44,974 bases of DNA from Bacteroidota bacterium (GTDB lineage Bacteria; Bacteroidota; Bacteroidia; UKL13-3), in the NCBI GenBank assembly GCA_027488905.1, contig JAIYAT010000027.1, forward strand, positions 1-44,974, in the 5' to 3' direction. Each line of letters begins with the position of its first letter. Within the stretch, counting starts at the first letter, position 1. The translations under genes and the position numbers were made by a program. Positions 33,759 to 43,383 of this stretch are shown here, in pieces. The notes under the pieces were generated by a model, which ran no database searches, was not told the origin of the DNA, and saw only the letters and a list, made by a program, of their open reading frames with translations.

Positions 33759-33773
33759 ACAAAATTTTATTAT

Positions 33774-35150
33774 ATGTCAGCCACTTACTTAAACCAACAT
33801 AAAGACCGTTTTCTGAACGAGTTATTCGAATTGTTACGCATTCCTTCTATCAGTGCAGACTCTGCTTTTAAAGGCGATGTGGAAAAAGCAGCTATTTTTA
33901 TCAAAGACAAATTAATTGCTGCTGGGGCAGATGCGGTTGAAATTTGCCCAACTGCTGGTCATCCTATTGTATATGGAGAAAAAATCATAGACCCTGCATT
34001 GCCAACGGTGCTAGTTTACGGACATTACGATGTGCAACCTGCAGTGCCGCTTGAATTATGGGATACACCTCCTTTTGAGCCACAAGTTAGAAAAACCGCA
34101 ATTCACCCAGATGGAGCCATCTTTGCACGTGGTGCTTGCGATGATAAAGGTCAAGTGTACATGCACCTCAAAGCCTTTGAAATTATGATGGCTGAAAATA
34201 GCTTGCCTTGCAATGTAAAATTTATGATTGAGGGTGAAGAAGAGGTTGGTTCAAGCCACCTTGGCGATTTTTGTATTGCCAACAAAGAGAAACTCAAAGC
34301 TGATGTAGTGCTTATTTCTGATACTTCTATCATTGCCAATGACATTCCAAGTATCGATTGTGGCTTACGTGGCTTGTCATATGTTGAAGTTGAAGTTACC
34401 GGTCCAAACCGCGATTTGCACAGTGGCGTTTATGGTGGAGCAGTGGCTAACCCCATCAATATTTTGGCCAAAATGATTGCCAGCATGCACGATGAAAACA
34501 ACCACATCACCATTCCAGGGTTTTATGATAAAGTATTAGAATTGAGCCAAGAAGAAAGAACCTTGCTTAACCAAGCACCATTTGATTTGGAAGCTTATAA
34601 AAAAGACTTAGACATCAATGATATTTGGGGAGAAAAAAGTTTCAATGTGTTAGAGCGCACAGGCATTAGACCAACCTTAGATTGCAATGGCATTTGGGGT
34701 GGATACATTGGTGAAGGCGCAAAAACAGTTCTGCCTTCAAAAGCTTTTGCAAAAATTAGCATGCGCTTGGTGCCAAACCAATCTTCAAATGAAATCACAG
34801 ATTTATTTAAGCGTCATTTCGAAAGCATTGCACCTGCTGGTGTAAAAGTAGAAGTTAAGCCGCACCATGGTGGCGAACCTGTCTTAACGCCAATAGATTC
34901 TAAGGCTTACAAGGCAGCTGAATATGCCATGGAAAAAACCTTTGGTAAAAAACCTGTTCCTACTCGTGGTGGTGGAAGTATTCCAATTGTGGCTTTGTTT
35001 GAAAGAGAATTAGGGTTAAAATCAGTCTTAATGGGTTTTGGTTTAGACAGCGACGCGTTGCACTCACCAAATGAGCATTATGGTTTGTTTAACTATTTTA
35101 AAGGCATAGAAACTATCCCTTACTTCTTCGAAAAATTTGCAGAAGCATAA
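33774..35150 (+). CDS. M20 family metallopeptidase (dipeptidase)
   Basis: 458 residues from the ATG at 33774 (MSATYLNQHKDRFLNELFELL). Zinc-site residues: His84 in GHYDVQP with Asp86, Asp123 in GACDDKGQ, and the acidic EGEEEVGS at 153-160 with the catalytic and metal-binding Glu residues; a dimerisation domain follows, and HSPNEHY near the C-terminus provides the last ligand. No signal peptide, so cytoplasmic; closest to CNDP-type dipeptidases. Single gene unit. Confidence 0.92.
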   Translation: MSATYLNQHKDRFLNELFELLRIPSISADSAFKGDVEKAAIFIKDKLIAAGADAVEICPTAGHPIVYGEKIIDPALPTVLVYGHYDVQPAVPLELWDTPPFEPQVRKTAIHPDGAIFARGACDDKGQVYMHLKAFEIMMAENSLPCNVKFMIEGEEEVGSSHLGDFCIANKEKLKADVVLISDTSIIANDIPSIDCGLRGLSYVEVEVTGPNRDLHSGVYGGAVANPINILAKMIASMHDENNHITIPGFYDKVLELSQEERTLLNQAPFDLEAYKKDLDINDIWGEKSFNVLERTGIRPTLDCNGIWGGYIGEGAKTVLPSKAFAKISMRLVPNQSSNEITDLFKRHFESIAPAGVKVEVKPHHGGEPVLTPIDSKAYKAAEYAMEKTFGKKPVPTRGGGSIPIVALFERELGLKSVLMGFGLDSDALHSPNEHYGLFNYFKGIETIPYFFEKFAEA

Positions 35151-35246
35151 TCTTCTTCAGACAATTTTTTTCTGATTTGTTGGTTAAGTGTTAAATTTCA
35201 ATACACTATGCCAAATTTCTCTAATTTCTCTTAAATTGCCCTCTGC

Positions 35247-38200
35247 ATGAAAAAGACCTGCAATTTAACCTGTATTGCCTTATTTATTTTGGCCATGAGT
35301 TTGGCCTCAAGCCTACAAGCGCAGAAAAAGTATGGCTTCGAGTGGCTTCGACCTTATATGCCTTACCTAAAAATAAAGTTGATAGATAAGGGCATTTACC
35401 GTTTAGATTCAGTTGCCATGCAAGCAGCAGGCTTTAATTTGGTTGGTTTGAACCCAAACCGTTTACAAGTATTTAGAGATGGGGTAGAGCTGCCAATTTT
35501 TTTGCAAGGGGCAACAGATAATGTTTTTAATGCCACAGATTATCTTGCCTTTTATGGCGAACCCAATTCAGGTAATTTAGACAAAGAACTATATGTTAAT
35601 GCCCAAGAGCAACCGCATTCCTTTAGAAGTCAGTATACCGATACTGCTGTATATTTTCTAACTGTTTTGCCAGATACTTCTTTGGTTCAACCCTTAAGAT
35701 TTGCTAATTATGTTGCCACCGATTACAACGCCTACGCTCCGGAAAGCCAGTTTTTACTAAGTGATTTTTGGGCGCCAATGGAAGATTATTATTATGGTAG
35801 TTTTATTCCAGCCAGCGTAAAATATTATATCAGTGATTATGGTGGAGCAGAGGGCATGATGAGTTATTTAATAGGCTTGGGTCAAACCAGAACCCAAACC
35901 TTTGCCACTCCCAATTGGCTTAGCGGGCAAATTGCTACTGCCGAAATTAAGGTAAATGGTTCTTCTGATTTCTTTTTGGCTAATCCAAATGCGCCAAACC
36001 ACCATTTGCGGATTTATGCCATAGCTGCAAGTAACCAAGAGTTTTTGCTTTGCGATACTACTTTTAGAGGTTATGGACCGCGTGTGATTCAAAAACAAGT
36101 ACCTTCAAATTTGGCAGGAAACACCTTGCGTTTTAGGTTTGAAGTGGTGAATGATTTATCGGTTGGTTCAGACTTTATTGGTATTTCTTATGTGCAACTT
36201 AATTATAGCAAAGGAGCAGATTGGCCCGGTAGCCAAGCTAAACTGGTTTTGCAAAATCCAATCAATGCCTCCAAAACCTTGCTGCAGTTCAATAATTTCA
36301 CAGGTAATACACCCATCGCTTGGGATGTAAAAGCAGGAGTTAGAAGTGCAGGACAAAAGCAAAGTAACCTTGCACAAGTGCTATTGCCCTATGTATCTGG
36401 GCCACGTATAATTTATTTGCAGGAAGCCTCAGATTTTTTGGTGCCAGCTAGTATTCAAAAAGTTACTATCCCCAATTTTTCTCCTTCCAATATTGAGTTT
36501 CTATTGGTTTCTCACCCTAAATTAGAGCCATCTGTCACTGCTTATGCAAATTATCGCTCACAGCGTTTTCAAACTTTGTTGGCCTTTACCCCCGACTTAT
36601 ATAATTTTTATGCCTACGGGTATGAGCATCCTTTAGCGGTTAGAAGGTTTGCTGCGCATTTTTATGACAAGCAATCTAAGAAGCCTAACTTCTTATTGCT
36701 GTTAGGGAGAGGGTATCAGAATAATTTGATTAGAAGTAATTCAATAAATTATAATTTAAATTTAGTTCCTTCTATTGGTGTTCCCTCCTCAGATAATTTG
36801 TTTACCAATGGCCTAATTGGAAATGATGGAGCGCCAGCAATTGCCACAGGAAGAATTCCTGCTGCCTCCAATACCGAAGTTCAAAATTATTTAGATAAAC
36901 TAATTGCTTACGAAACTCGCCCAGATAGCATTGCTGCCTGGCGCAAAAATTACATGCATTTAAGCGGAGGAGAGAATGCTGGGCAACAAGCAGATTTTAG
37001 GAACCAACTTCGTTCTATTGGCAATGAAGTATTAGATGCCCCAGTAGGTGCTAATTTACTTTCATATTATAAATCGAGCACCGAGCCCACAGAAAACAAA
37101 CTGAAGGAAACACTTATCAATCATCAAAATAATGGTTTGAACCTACTCACCTTTTACGGTCATGGTTCGCTTACCGTTCTCGACATGGATTTTGGCGGCA
37201 TCCAAGAATTAAGTCCTAGCAACAAGCCTGCATTTTATTATTTTAATGGCTGTAATATTGGTAATGCCAATGAAGTTGACCCATTGGGCACAGGCTTGGT
37301 GTATGGCAAAGACTTTATTTGTGCTGCCAATAAAGGTGCAATTGGTTGGTTGGCGCATACCAACTTAACATTTACAAGTAATTTGGAGCAGCAAATGCGC
37401 TTGTTTTACCAGCAATTAAGTGGGGCAGGTTATGGCAAGTCTATTGGTGAAAACCTCAAGGCAATTTTACAACTAAGCTCTGCAGGCAATGAACCTTTTG
37501 GTCGCTCTCATGCCTTGCAATTGCTGTTGCAAGCAGACCCAGCCTTGGTTTTATACGCGCCAGCTTTAGCAGATTATACGGTTAGTACAAATAATTTATT
37601 TGTGTTTCCAGAAAATGCAACGGTTCAAAACGATTCTTTAGCTATTGGAATCATCCTTTCTAACAATGGAAAAGCAAACAATAATGATACACTTGTCATT
37701 GAAGTTGAAAGAACTTTGGCAAACAACAAATTGCTAACTTTTGAGCCTTTGAAAGTGATAGCACCTTTGAACCAAGATACTTTCTATTTTTGGATAAAAG
37801 GTCTATCTACAGAAGAAATTGGAAACAATGCCTTTAGGGTAATTTTGAATAAGGCAAAATCATTGGCCGAAAGTAATTTTCAAAACAATGAGGCAACCTT
37901 GAATTACTTTTTGCCAGGCAGTGGCGTGCAAGCTTTATTGCCTGCTAAGTTTGCTATTGTCAATTTTGATACAGTTACGATGATGGCTCAAAACAACAAT
38001 TTATTTGCGCCAGAAACAGAGTATGTGATGGAGCTTGATACCGCTTCAAATTTTGCTTCAATCGGAATGTACCATTTGAGTTCTGGGGTCATAAAGGCTA
38101 AACATTTGGTGCAATGGAAAACTCAAATTCCTTCTATCGATTCTTTAACTTGGTTTTGGCGTGTGAAACAAAACTTGCCAGAAGCAGAAGGAGGCATTTG

Positions 38201-40280
38201 GAGTGGCCAAAGTTTTACGCATATCAAAGCAAATGTTGAAGGGTGGCACCAAGATAAGTATGCGCAATTAAAACAAGCTAGTGCTACCAGATTCATAGTG
38301 TTTGAAGACAGTTTGCAGCGCATTTCCTTTAGCAATAATGAATTGGTGCTGGGCATGGAAAATCGCCGTTGGGATGCTAGAAATATGGGTGTTACAATTC
38401 CATACTTGCTTAATGAAGGTGTATTTAATTGCATGTCTCAAGGTACAGTTGTCTTAGTGTTTGAGCCCTTTCAGGTAGATTGGCCTTATGAATTACCTAA
38501 TTATCCTTTTAACTGTGCTTATGTTCAAAACAATAAAAATAGGCAAAGCAATAGATATTATCCTTTTAATACCAATACGATAGAAGGAGAACAAGCATTT
38601 AGAACATTTATAGATTCTGTTCCAGATGGATACTTTGTTGCTGCATTTAGCCGCTACCAAACAAGTATCAAAAATTGGGAACAGGCAACAAAAAATGCAT
38701 TTTTGAAAATTGGCGGCCAAAAGGTTCAGCAAATTGGAAGCGATTACACCGCTTGGGCAATTATTGGTAAAAAAGGTGACGCACCTGGTTCTGCCGTGGA
38801 GGATACCGTTTATAATGATGGTTTTTTTCCAACATTTCCGCCAGGGCCAAATGACCCTCAAGACAATTTAAAATTGGCCATTCGAAAGAACTTTGTATTA
38901 AGGTGGTTCGAAGGCGATTTCACAACCTCACCTGTTGGTCCAGCTTTAGCTTATGATAAAGTTAAAGTAAGTCTGTCAGAAACAGAAGCGCAAGGTAAAG
39001 GCAGATGGTGGTATGATGTTATTGGGCAAAATCAGCTTGGGGTAGACACTGTTTTTTATTTCGGTTTGAACCAAACGGAGTTTTCGGTAAATACGATTGA
39101 CGCGAAACGTTTCCCTTATTTGAAATTGAAGTTTCATTTTGTAGACAGTGCAAACAGAACGCCTCATGTGATTAATTATGCTCAGGTTGTTTATACGCCT
39201 GTAAGCGAATTAACACTTGATGTAAATGATAATTATACTTTCTATAAAGGACAATTGCCTCAAGGAGATTCAGTGCGATTAGAACTTACTGCTAGAAATA
39301 TTAGCAATAAAACTTCGGACAGTGTTTGGGTATTTGCGCAAGCCACAGATGCCAATCGTTTCAATGCTTGGAGTGCAAGTTGGAAAATCCCAGGTATTGC
39401 TGCCATGTCTAAAGAGCGCATTAAGGTGGTGCTGCCAACCAAGAGTTTGCAAGGGAAGCACAAGCTCAACATTCAACTTAATCCAAACAAACTTGTTCCA
39501 GAAATTAGCTATAACAATAACTTCCTGCAACAAGACTTTAAGGTATTGCGCGACCAACAAAATCCTTATTTGGAGGTAACTTTTGATGGGCAACGCATTT
39601 TTAATGGCGACATAGTTTCGCCTTCACCCTATATTAGAATAAGTGCTACGGATAAAAATCCATACTTACTGCAGCAGGACACCGCTAATTTTAGTTTGTA
39701 TTTGAAAGTGCCGGGCGAATTTGAATTTCAAAGGGTATTTATTGGCAATGGCGAATTGAATTTTATTCCAGCCACAGATGCCAATAACAGAGCAGCACTT
39801 GAGTATAAACCTGCCTTTAAAAAGGATGGTATTTACACCTTAAAAGTAAATGCAAAAGACGCCAGTGGAAACCTTGCCGGTGCAAATGATTATGAAATTG
39901 ATTTTAATGTAATTAGCAAAAGTTCAATTACGCATTTTTATCCTTATCCAAATCCGTTTACCACACAAATGCGCTTTGTTTTCACCTTAACGGGTTCGGT
40001 GGTTCCAGAGCAACTTTTGGTAAGGATTTTAACGATAAATGGGAAGGTTGTAAGAGAAATTCGCAAAGAGGAGTTTGGTTCAATACGAATTGGAAATAAC
40101 ATTAGCGAATTTGCTTGGGATGGCACAGACATGTATGGCGATAGGTTAGCCAATGGAGTTTATTTATACCAAGTATTTACCCAAATAAATGGTCAATCTA
40201 TTGAACATAGAACTACCCGAGCCAAAGACGAATCGCAGTACTTCATTCAAAATACAGGTAAGATTTATTTACTCAGGTAA
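35247..40280 (+). CDS. Giant C25 family cysteine peptidase, PorU-like, with T9SS C-terminal domain
   Basis: 1677 residues. Signal peptide MKKTCNLTCIALFILAMSLA with cleavage near AQA. The N-terminal part (about 40-150) has the PorU-like KIKLIDKGIYRLDS segment. The C25 catalytic pair is visible: His639 in FYGHGS and Cys669 in FNGCNIGN, 30 residues apart as in gingipains. Two CARDB-like beta regions (about 785-890 and 1330-1430), then a FlgD/T9SS-type C-terminal domain from about 1565 (YPNPFTTQMRFVF, LANGVYLYQVF). This size and layout fit what is called PorU2; PorU itself is the T9SS sortase that removes the C-terminal signal and attaches LPS. Three copies of the iterated 10-mer encode GLN at 67, 630 and 1273. 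Ends 16 bases inside the convergent S9 gene. Confidence 0.87.
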   Translation: MKKTCNLTCIALFILAMSLASSLQAQKKYGFEWLRPYMPYLKIKLIDKGIYRLDSVAMQAAGFNLVGLNPNRLQVFRDGVELPIFLQGATDNVFNATDYLAFYGEPNSGNLDKELYVNAQEQPHSFRSQYTDTAVYFLTVLPDTSLVQPLRFANYVATDYNAYAPESQFLLSDFWAPMEDYYYGSFIPASVKYYISDYGGAEGMMSYLIGLGQTRTQTFATPNWLSGQIATAEIKVNGSSDFFLANPNAPNHHLRIYAIAASNQEFLLCDTTFRGYGPRVIQKQVPSNLAGNTLRFRFEVVNDLSVGSDFIGISYVQLNYSKGADWPGSQAKLVLQNPINASKTLLQFNNFTGNTPIAWDVKAGVRSAGQKQSNLAQVLLPYVSGPRIIYLQEASDFLVPASIQKVTIPNFSPSNIEFLLVSHPKLEPSVTAYANYRSQRFQTLLAFTPDLYNFYAYGYEHPLAVRRFAAHFYDKQSKKPNFLLLLGRGYQNNLIRSNSINYNLNLVPSIGVPSSDNLFTNGLIGNDGAPAIATGRIPAASNTEVQNYLDKLIAYETRPDSIAAWRKNYMHLSGGENAGQQADFRNQLRSIGNEVLDAPVGANLLSYYKSSTEPTENKLKETLINHQNNGLNLLTFYGHGSLTVLDMDFGGIQELSPSNKPAFYYFNGCNIGNANEVDPLGTGLVYGKDFICAANKGAIGWLAHTNLTFTSNLEQQMRLFYQQLSGAGYGKSIGENLKAILQLSSAGNEPFGRSHALQLLLQADPALVLYAPALADYTVSTNNLFVFPENATVQNDSLAIGIILSNNGKANNNDTLVIEVERTLANNKLLTFEPLKVIAPLNQDTFYFWIKGLSTEEIGNNAFRVILNKAKSLAESNFQNNEATLNYFLPGSGVQALLPAKFAIVNFDTVTMMAQNNNLFAPETEYVMELDTASNFASIGMYHLSSGVIKAKHLVQWKTQIPSIDSLTWFWRVKQNLPEAEGGIWSGQSFTHIKANVEGWHQDKYAQLKQASATRFIVFEDSLQRISFSNNELVLGMENRRWDARNMGVTIPYLLNEGVFNCMSQGTVVLVFEPFQVDWPYELPNYPFNCAYVQNNKNRQSNRYYPFNTNTIEGEQAFRTFIDSVPDGYFVAAFSRYQTSIKNWEQATKNAFLKIGGQKVQQIGSDYTAWAIIGKKGDAPGSAVEDTVYNDGFFPTFPPGPNDPQDNLKLAIRKNFVLRWFEGDFTTSPVGPALAYDKVKVSLSETEAQGKGRWWYDVIGQNQLGVDTVFYFGLNQTEFSVNTIDAKRFPYLKLKFHFVDSANRTPHVINYAQVVYTPVSELTLDVNDNYTFYKGQLPQGDSVRLELTARNISNKTSDSVWVFAQATDANRFNAWSASWKIPGIAAMSKERIKVVLPTKSLQGKHKLNIQLNPNKLVPEISYNNNFLQQDFKVLRDQQNPYLEVTFDGQRIFNGDIVSPSPYIRISATDKNPYLLQQDTANFSLYLKVPGEFEFQRVFIGNGELNFIPATDANNRAALEYKPAFKKDGIYTLKVNAKDASGNLAGANDYEIDFNVISKSSITHFYPYPNPFTTQMRFVFTLTGSVVPEQLLVRILTINGKVVREIRKEEFGSIRIGNNISEFAWDGTDMYGDRLANGVYLYQVFTQINGQSIEHRTTRAKDESQYFIQNTGKIYLLR
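35445..35454 (-). repeat. Iterated 10-mer, copy 11
   Basis: Inside the C25 gene, encoding GLN 67-69; flanked by additional GGTT and AAACC half-sites. Confidence 0.85.
37134..37143 (-). repeat. Iterated 10-mer, copy 12
   Basis: Inside the C25 gene, encoding GLN 630-632, seven residues before the catalytic His639. Confidence 0.85.
39063..39072 (-). repeat. Iterated 10-mer, copy 13
   Basis: Inside the C25 gene, encoding GLN 1273-1275; flanks match the extended consensus. Confidence 0.85.
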
Positions 40281-42661
40281 CGGTTAAGCCAAGTATCCAT
40301 TTCCCAAAGCATGTGAAGGATGTTTTCTCTTGCAGCATAGCCATGACTTTCAAATGGCAATAGCACCAACCTTGCAGTTCCTCCATTTCCTTTAACGGCC
40401 TGAAACAATCTTTCACTTTGTAATGTAAATGTGCCAGGATTATTATCAGCATCACCATGGATAAACAAAATTGGTGTTTTGAGTTGGTCGGCATAGGTAA
40501 ATGGAGACATCTTTTGATAAACTTCTTTGGCCTGCCAATAGCTTCGCTCCTCTGCCTGAAACCCAAAAGGCGTTAAGGTTCTATTGTATGCGCCGCTGCG
40601 TGCAATGCCTGCTGCAAATAGTTTGGAATGAGCCAATAAATTGGCCGTCATAAAAGCACCATAAGAGTGGCCCATTACTGCACATCGTTTTGGATCAACC
40701 ACACCCATGCTATCTACTGCTTTTATAGCAGCTTCTGCGTCGGCCACCAATTGTTCAAGGTAGGTGTCGTTAGGCTCTTGGTCGCCTTTGCCTATAATTG
40801 GAAACTGAGTATCTTCTAGCACTGCAAAGCCGCGTGTTGCCCAATAAATGGGAGATGCCCAATTGATTGAAATAAAAGCATGTGGAGACTCTTTTACCTG
40901 TGAAGCGTTTTTATCATCTTTAAACTCTGTTGGGTAGGCTTCCATTAACAAAGGTAAACGACCCATTTTTTCTTTGGAATATCCTGCTGGCAAATAAAGC
41001 GTAGCTGATAGTTTAACGCTATCCTTTCTAGTGTAAAAAATCTTTTGTTTGCTCACTTGCATCAAAGCTTTATAAGGGTTTTCCTTAAACGTAATCTGAA
41101 TAGGTTTTGCAGAAGATTTTAAATTTCTAAGGTAAAGATTTGGATACATTTTTGGACTTTCGATGCTGGTAAGTGCAACTAGTTTATCCCAATCTGTAAT
41201 GCGCAATAAACGCTCATAAGTGGTTTTGCCTTCTGCGCGCCAAAGACGTTTGGTTTGCATTAAGTTTAGGTCGTATTCGTCTATAAATGGCTTATTACCT
41301 TCTGGTGAGTATCCTTCACCTGTAAGGTAACATTTAAGGCCGTCTTTACTTAATTTGAGCGACTCTCTATTAAACTGATTGCTCTCAGTAACAAAACTAC
41401 CTGGGTCGCTATAAACATCTTCTGTGCTTCTGTTAAAAATGATTTTCTGAGAGCCTGGAATTCTTTCATTAATGTAATAGGTTTTGGTGTTTCGTGTTTT
41501 ATACCAAAAATCACTAATAATATAAATCCCTGCTTCAGAAGTTGTAATACTTCTAATCCTATTTTGCAAGGAGCCTAATAATACTATTTGATTAAATGGT
41601 GCATCGCTTATATAAACGTCATCTCTGCGGTCTGCCTTTTCTGCAGGATTACCGCCATCAGGTGCTTCAAACCAAATTAAAGTTGATGGCTTTGCTTGAT
41701 GCCAAAAAATGTTTCGCTTACCAGCTTCCACTGCATCAAAGCTAATTGGCATTTGGTCTTGCAAAGGTCTACTATAGAACAACTCATTCGTCTTGTTTTT
41801 TATATTAAAAACATAGGTTTGACTAGCGAAAAAAGAGTAAGGAAATAGGTAGCTATAGGGCTCATTGATAATTTCATATAAGAGATATGTTTCATCTGGC
41901 GAAAGGCTGTATCGCTTGTAAATAGCCTCTGGAAGCAAAGTGTTGGTGCTACCATCAAAACTTGCAAACACAATTTCTGAAGCCGCGTAATATTTAAATT
42001 GGGCCTCATCCTGCTTGTTTTTTAGTAAGTCTTGGTAGGTTCTAGCAGCAGATTTAGATCCATTTGCATCTTGGGTGGAAGGGCCGGTTGGCAGGACCTT
42101 ACTAGTTTTATAGGGAAGTTTACCTTTTTTGCTTTGCGCATAAACACCCGATTCATCATTGGCCCATGTGTATGGATTTCCAAGCACATTGTTCAATTCA
42201 TTTCTTAAGTATTCATTGGCTTGGCCTGTTTTTAAATTAACCACCCATAGCGATAAACCTTGTGGGTTAACTTGAATAAAACTCAAATAATTTTCTTTCG
42301 GGGAGAAGCTAATGTTTTTGGCTTTTAAGGGATAAGGCAGATTGTATAACACAATGGGCTTATTACCTTGAAGCAATTGCAAAGTTAGCTTGGTATAATA
42401 GCTACTTCTTGCAGCATCAAAGGTTTCTGGGTTAATGCGCAAACCTGCAAGGCGTAACTCAGGTTCCGACAGTTCTTCCAAGCTGTTGTAAAGCGGGCGT
42501 TCCATTAATAAAAGGTACTTGTTGCTTTTACTCACCATGGATTGCGCGGGGGCAGACACATCTGCCAACTCCATAATCTCTTTGGGTGGCAATTGGTAAT
42601 TGGTTTGAGCAAAGCTTTGGAAACTTGCTAAAATTAATAATAGTAGAACTATATTTTTCAT
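40265..42661 (-). CDS. S9 family prolyl oligopeptidase-type serine peptidase, exported
   Basis: 798 residues. Signal peptide MKNIVLLLLILASFQSFAQ. A beta-propeller-like N-terminal region (to about 520) and an alpha/beta-hydrolase domain with nucleophile Ser666 in GHSYGAF, acid near Asp739 in IHGDADNNPG and His near 773 in FESHGYA. Resembles exported glutamyl/dipeptidyl S9 peptidases of Bacteroidota that take peptides in the periplasm. Lies 23 bases after the membrane lipoprotein gene on the same strand, so the two probably form a transcript. Confidence 0.92.
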   Translation of the reverse strand: MKNIVLLLLILASFQSFAQTNYQLPPKEIMELADVSAPAQSMVSKSNKYLLLMERPLYNSLEELSEPELRLAGLRINPETFDAARSSYYTKLTLQLLQGNKPIVLYNLPYPLKAKNISFSPKENYLSFIQVNPQGLSLWVVNLKTGQANEYLRNELNNVLGNPYTWANDESGVYAQSKKGKLPYKTSKVLPTGPSTQDANGSKSAARTYQDLLKNKQDEAQFKYYAASEIVFASFDGSTNTLLPEAIYKRYSLSPDETYLLYEIINEPYSYLFPYSFFASQTYVFNIKNKTNELFYSRPLQDQMPISFDAVEAGKRNIFWHQAKPSTLIWFEAPDGGNPAEKADRRDDVYISDAPFNQIVLLGSLQNRIRSITTSEAGIYIISDFWYKTRNTKTYYINERIPGSQKIIFNRSTEDVYSDPGSFVTESNQFNRESLKLSKDGLKCYLTGEGYSPEGNKPFIDEYDLNLMQTKRLWRAEGKTTYERLLRITDWDKLVALTSIESPKMYPNLYLRNLKSSAKPIQITFKENPYKALMQVSKQKIFYTRKDSVKLSATLYLPAGYSKEKMGRLPLLMEAYPTEFKDDKNASQVKESPHAFISINWASPIYWATRGFAVLEDTQFPIIGKGDQEPNDTYLEQLVADAEAAIKAVDSMGVVDPKRCAVMGHSYGAFMTANLLAHSKLFAAGIARSGAYNRTLTPFGFQAEERSYWQAKEVYQKMSPFTYADQLKTPILFIHGDADNNPGTFTLQSERLFQAVKGNGGTARLVLLPFESHGYAARENILHMLWEMDTWLNRYLSK

Positions 42662-42684
42662 GTAATCTTGGTTAAGTGGTTGTT

Positions 42685-43320
42685 TTAATAGAACCCTCCT
42701 GATAAAAGAAAAACTAATAGAAATATAAACAGAATTACAAAAAATAAGATTGCTAAGCTCCCAAAGATTATTGCAATTATTGAGGCAACATAACCATCTC
42801 TGGCTTTTTCTCTTCTGTATTTATTTAACCCAATGATGCCTAAAATTAGAATAGGAACAGCCAAAATCATACTTATCAAAAAGAACACACCCTCATCAAA
42901 GAGAAGTATATCCAATAGTATTCCTGTGCCACTAACTATACTAAGTGCAAGTGCAATGTAAGCAGGAATATTTGGGCTGTCATACTGTTTTTTATCCTTT
43001 GGAAAGTTTCTTTTGATTGGATTTTCTTTACTGCTTTTTATCTCTTTCTTGTCAATTGGTTTTTTGCCTATTAGGTTTCGGTTTGAACCAACTAGGTTGA
43101 TAGCAGAGTCTGACGCAGCTGAAATTAGTTCTTCCTCTTTTTCAATTTCTGCGATTTCAACTTCCTTTGCTTTGCTTAATTCTTTTTTCTCCTTGGCAAT
43201 ATGTTGGGTTGGGTTTTGTTTTACCTTTACTTTGCTTAAATACCCAAAATGCCTTTGTTGACAGGCATTAAGATGCATCAATATCATTACAATGAATAGG
43301 CTTTGTAATATTTTTTTCAT
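42685..43320 (-). CDS. Lipoprotein with C-terminal membrane domain (DUF4190-like)
   Basis: 211 residues. Signal peptide with lipobox LNAC at 17-20, then a 90-residue lysine/glutamate-rich segment, then three predicted membrane helices (about 120-140, 148-170, 180-206). The first two and the GLNKYRREKARDGYVASI loop resemble DUF4190/DUF4870-type small membrane domains. A lipid anchor plus membrane helices is unusual and would keep it in the inner membrane. The iterated 10-mer at 43080-43089 encodes GSN 78-80. Function not known; could also be a membrane protein whose lipobox is fortuitous. Confidence 0.72.
   Translation of the reverse strand: MKKILQSLFIVMILMHLNACQQRHFGYLSKVKVKQNPTQHIAKEKKELSKAKEVEIAEIEKEEELISAASDSAINLVGSNRNLIGKKPIDKKEIKSSKENPIKRNFPKDKKQYDSPNIPAYIALALSIVSGTGILLDILLFDEGVFFLISMILAVPILILGIIGLNKYRREKARDGYVASIIAIIFGSLAILFFVILFIFLLVFLLSGGFY
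43080..43089 (-). repeat. Iterated 10-mer, copy 14
   Basis: Inside the membrane lipoprotein gene, encoding GSN 78-80, a third reading of the same word. Confidence 0.85.
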
Positions 43321-43355
43321 AGGGATTTAAGGGTTTTTTAGAAGCTTAGCTCTTT

Positions 43356-43363
43356 CAAATATA
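43356..43363 (-). promoter_or_regulatory. -7 box of the membrane lipoprotein gene
   Basis: Minus strand TATATTTG, exact TAnnTTTG, 35 bases before the ATG at 43320. The iterated palindrome at 43384-43393 lies 20 bases further upstream. Confidence 0.5.
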
Positions 43364-43383
43364 TTAAATTATCCAACTCTTTT

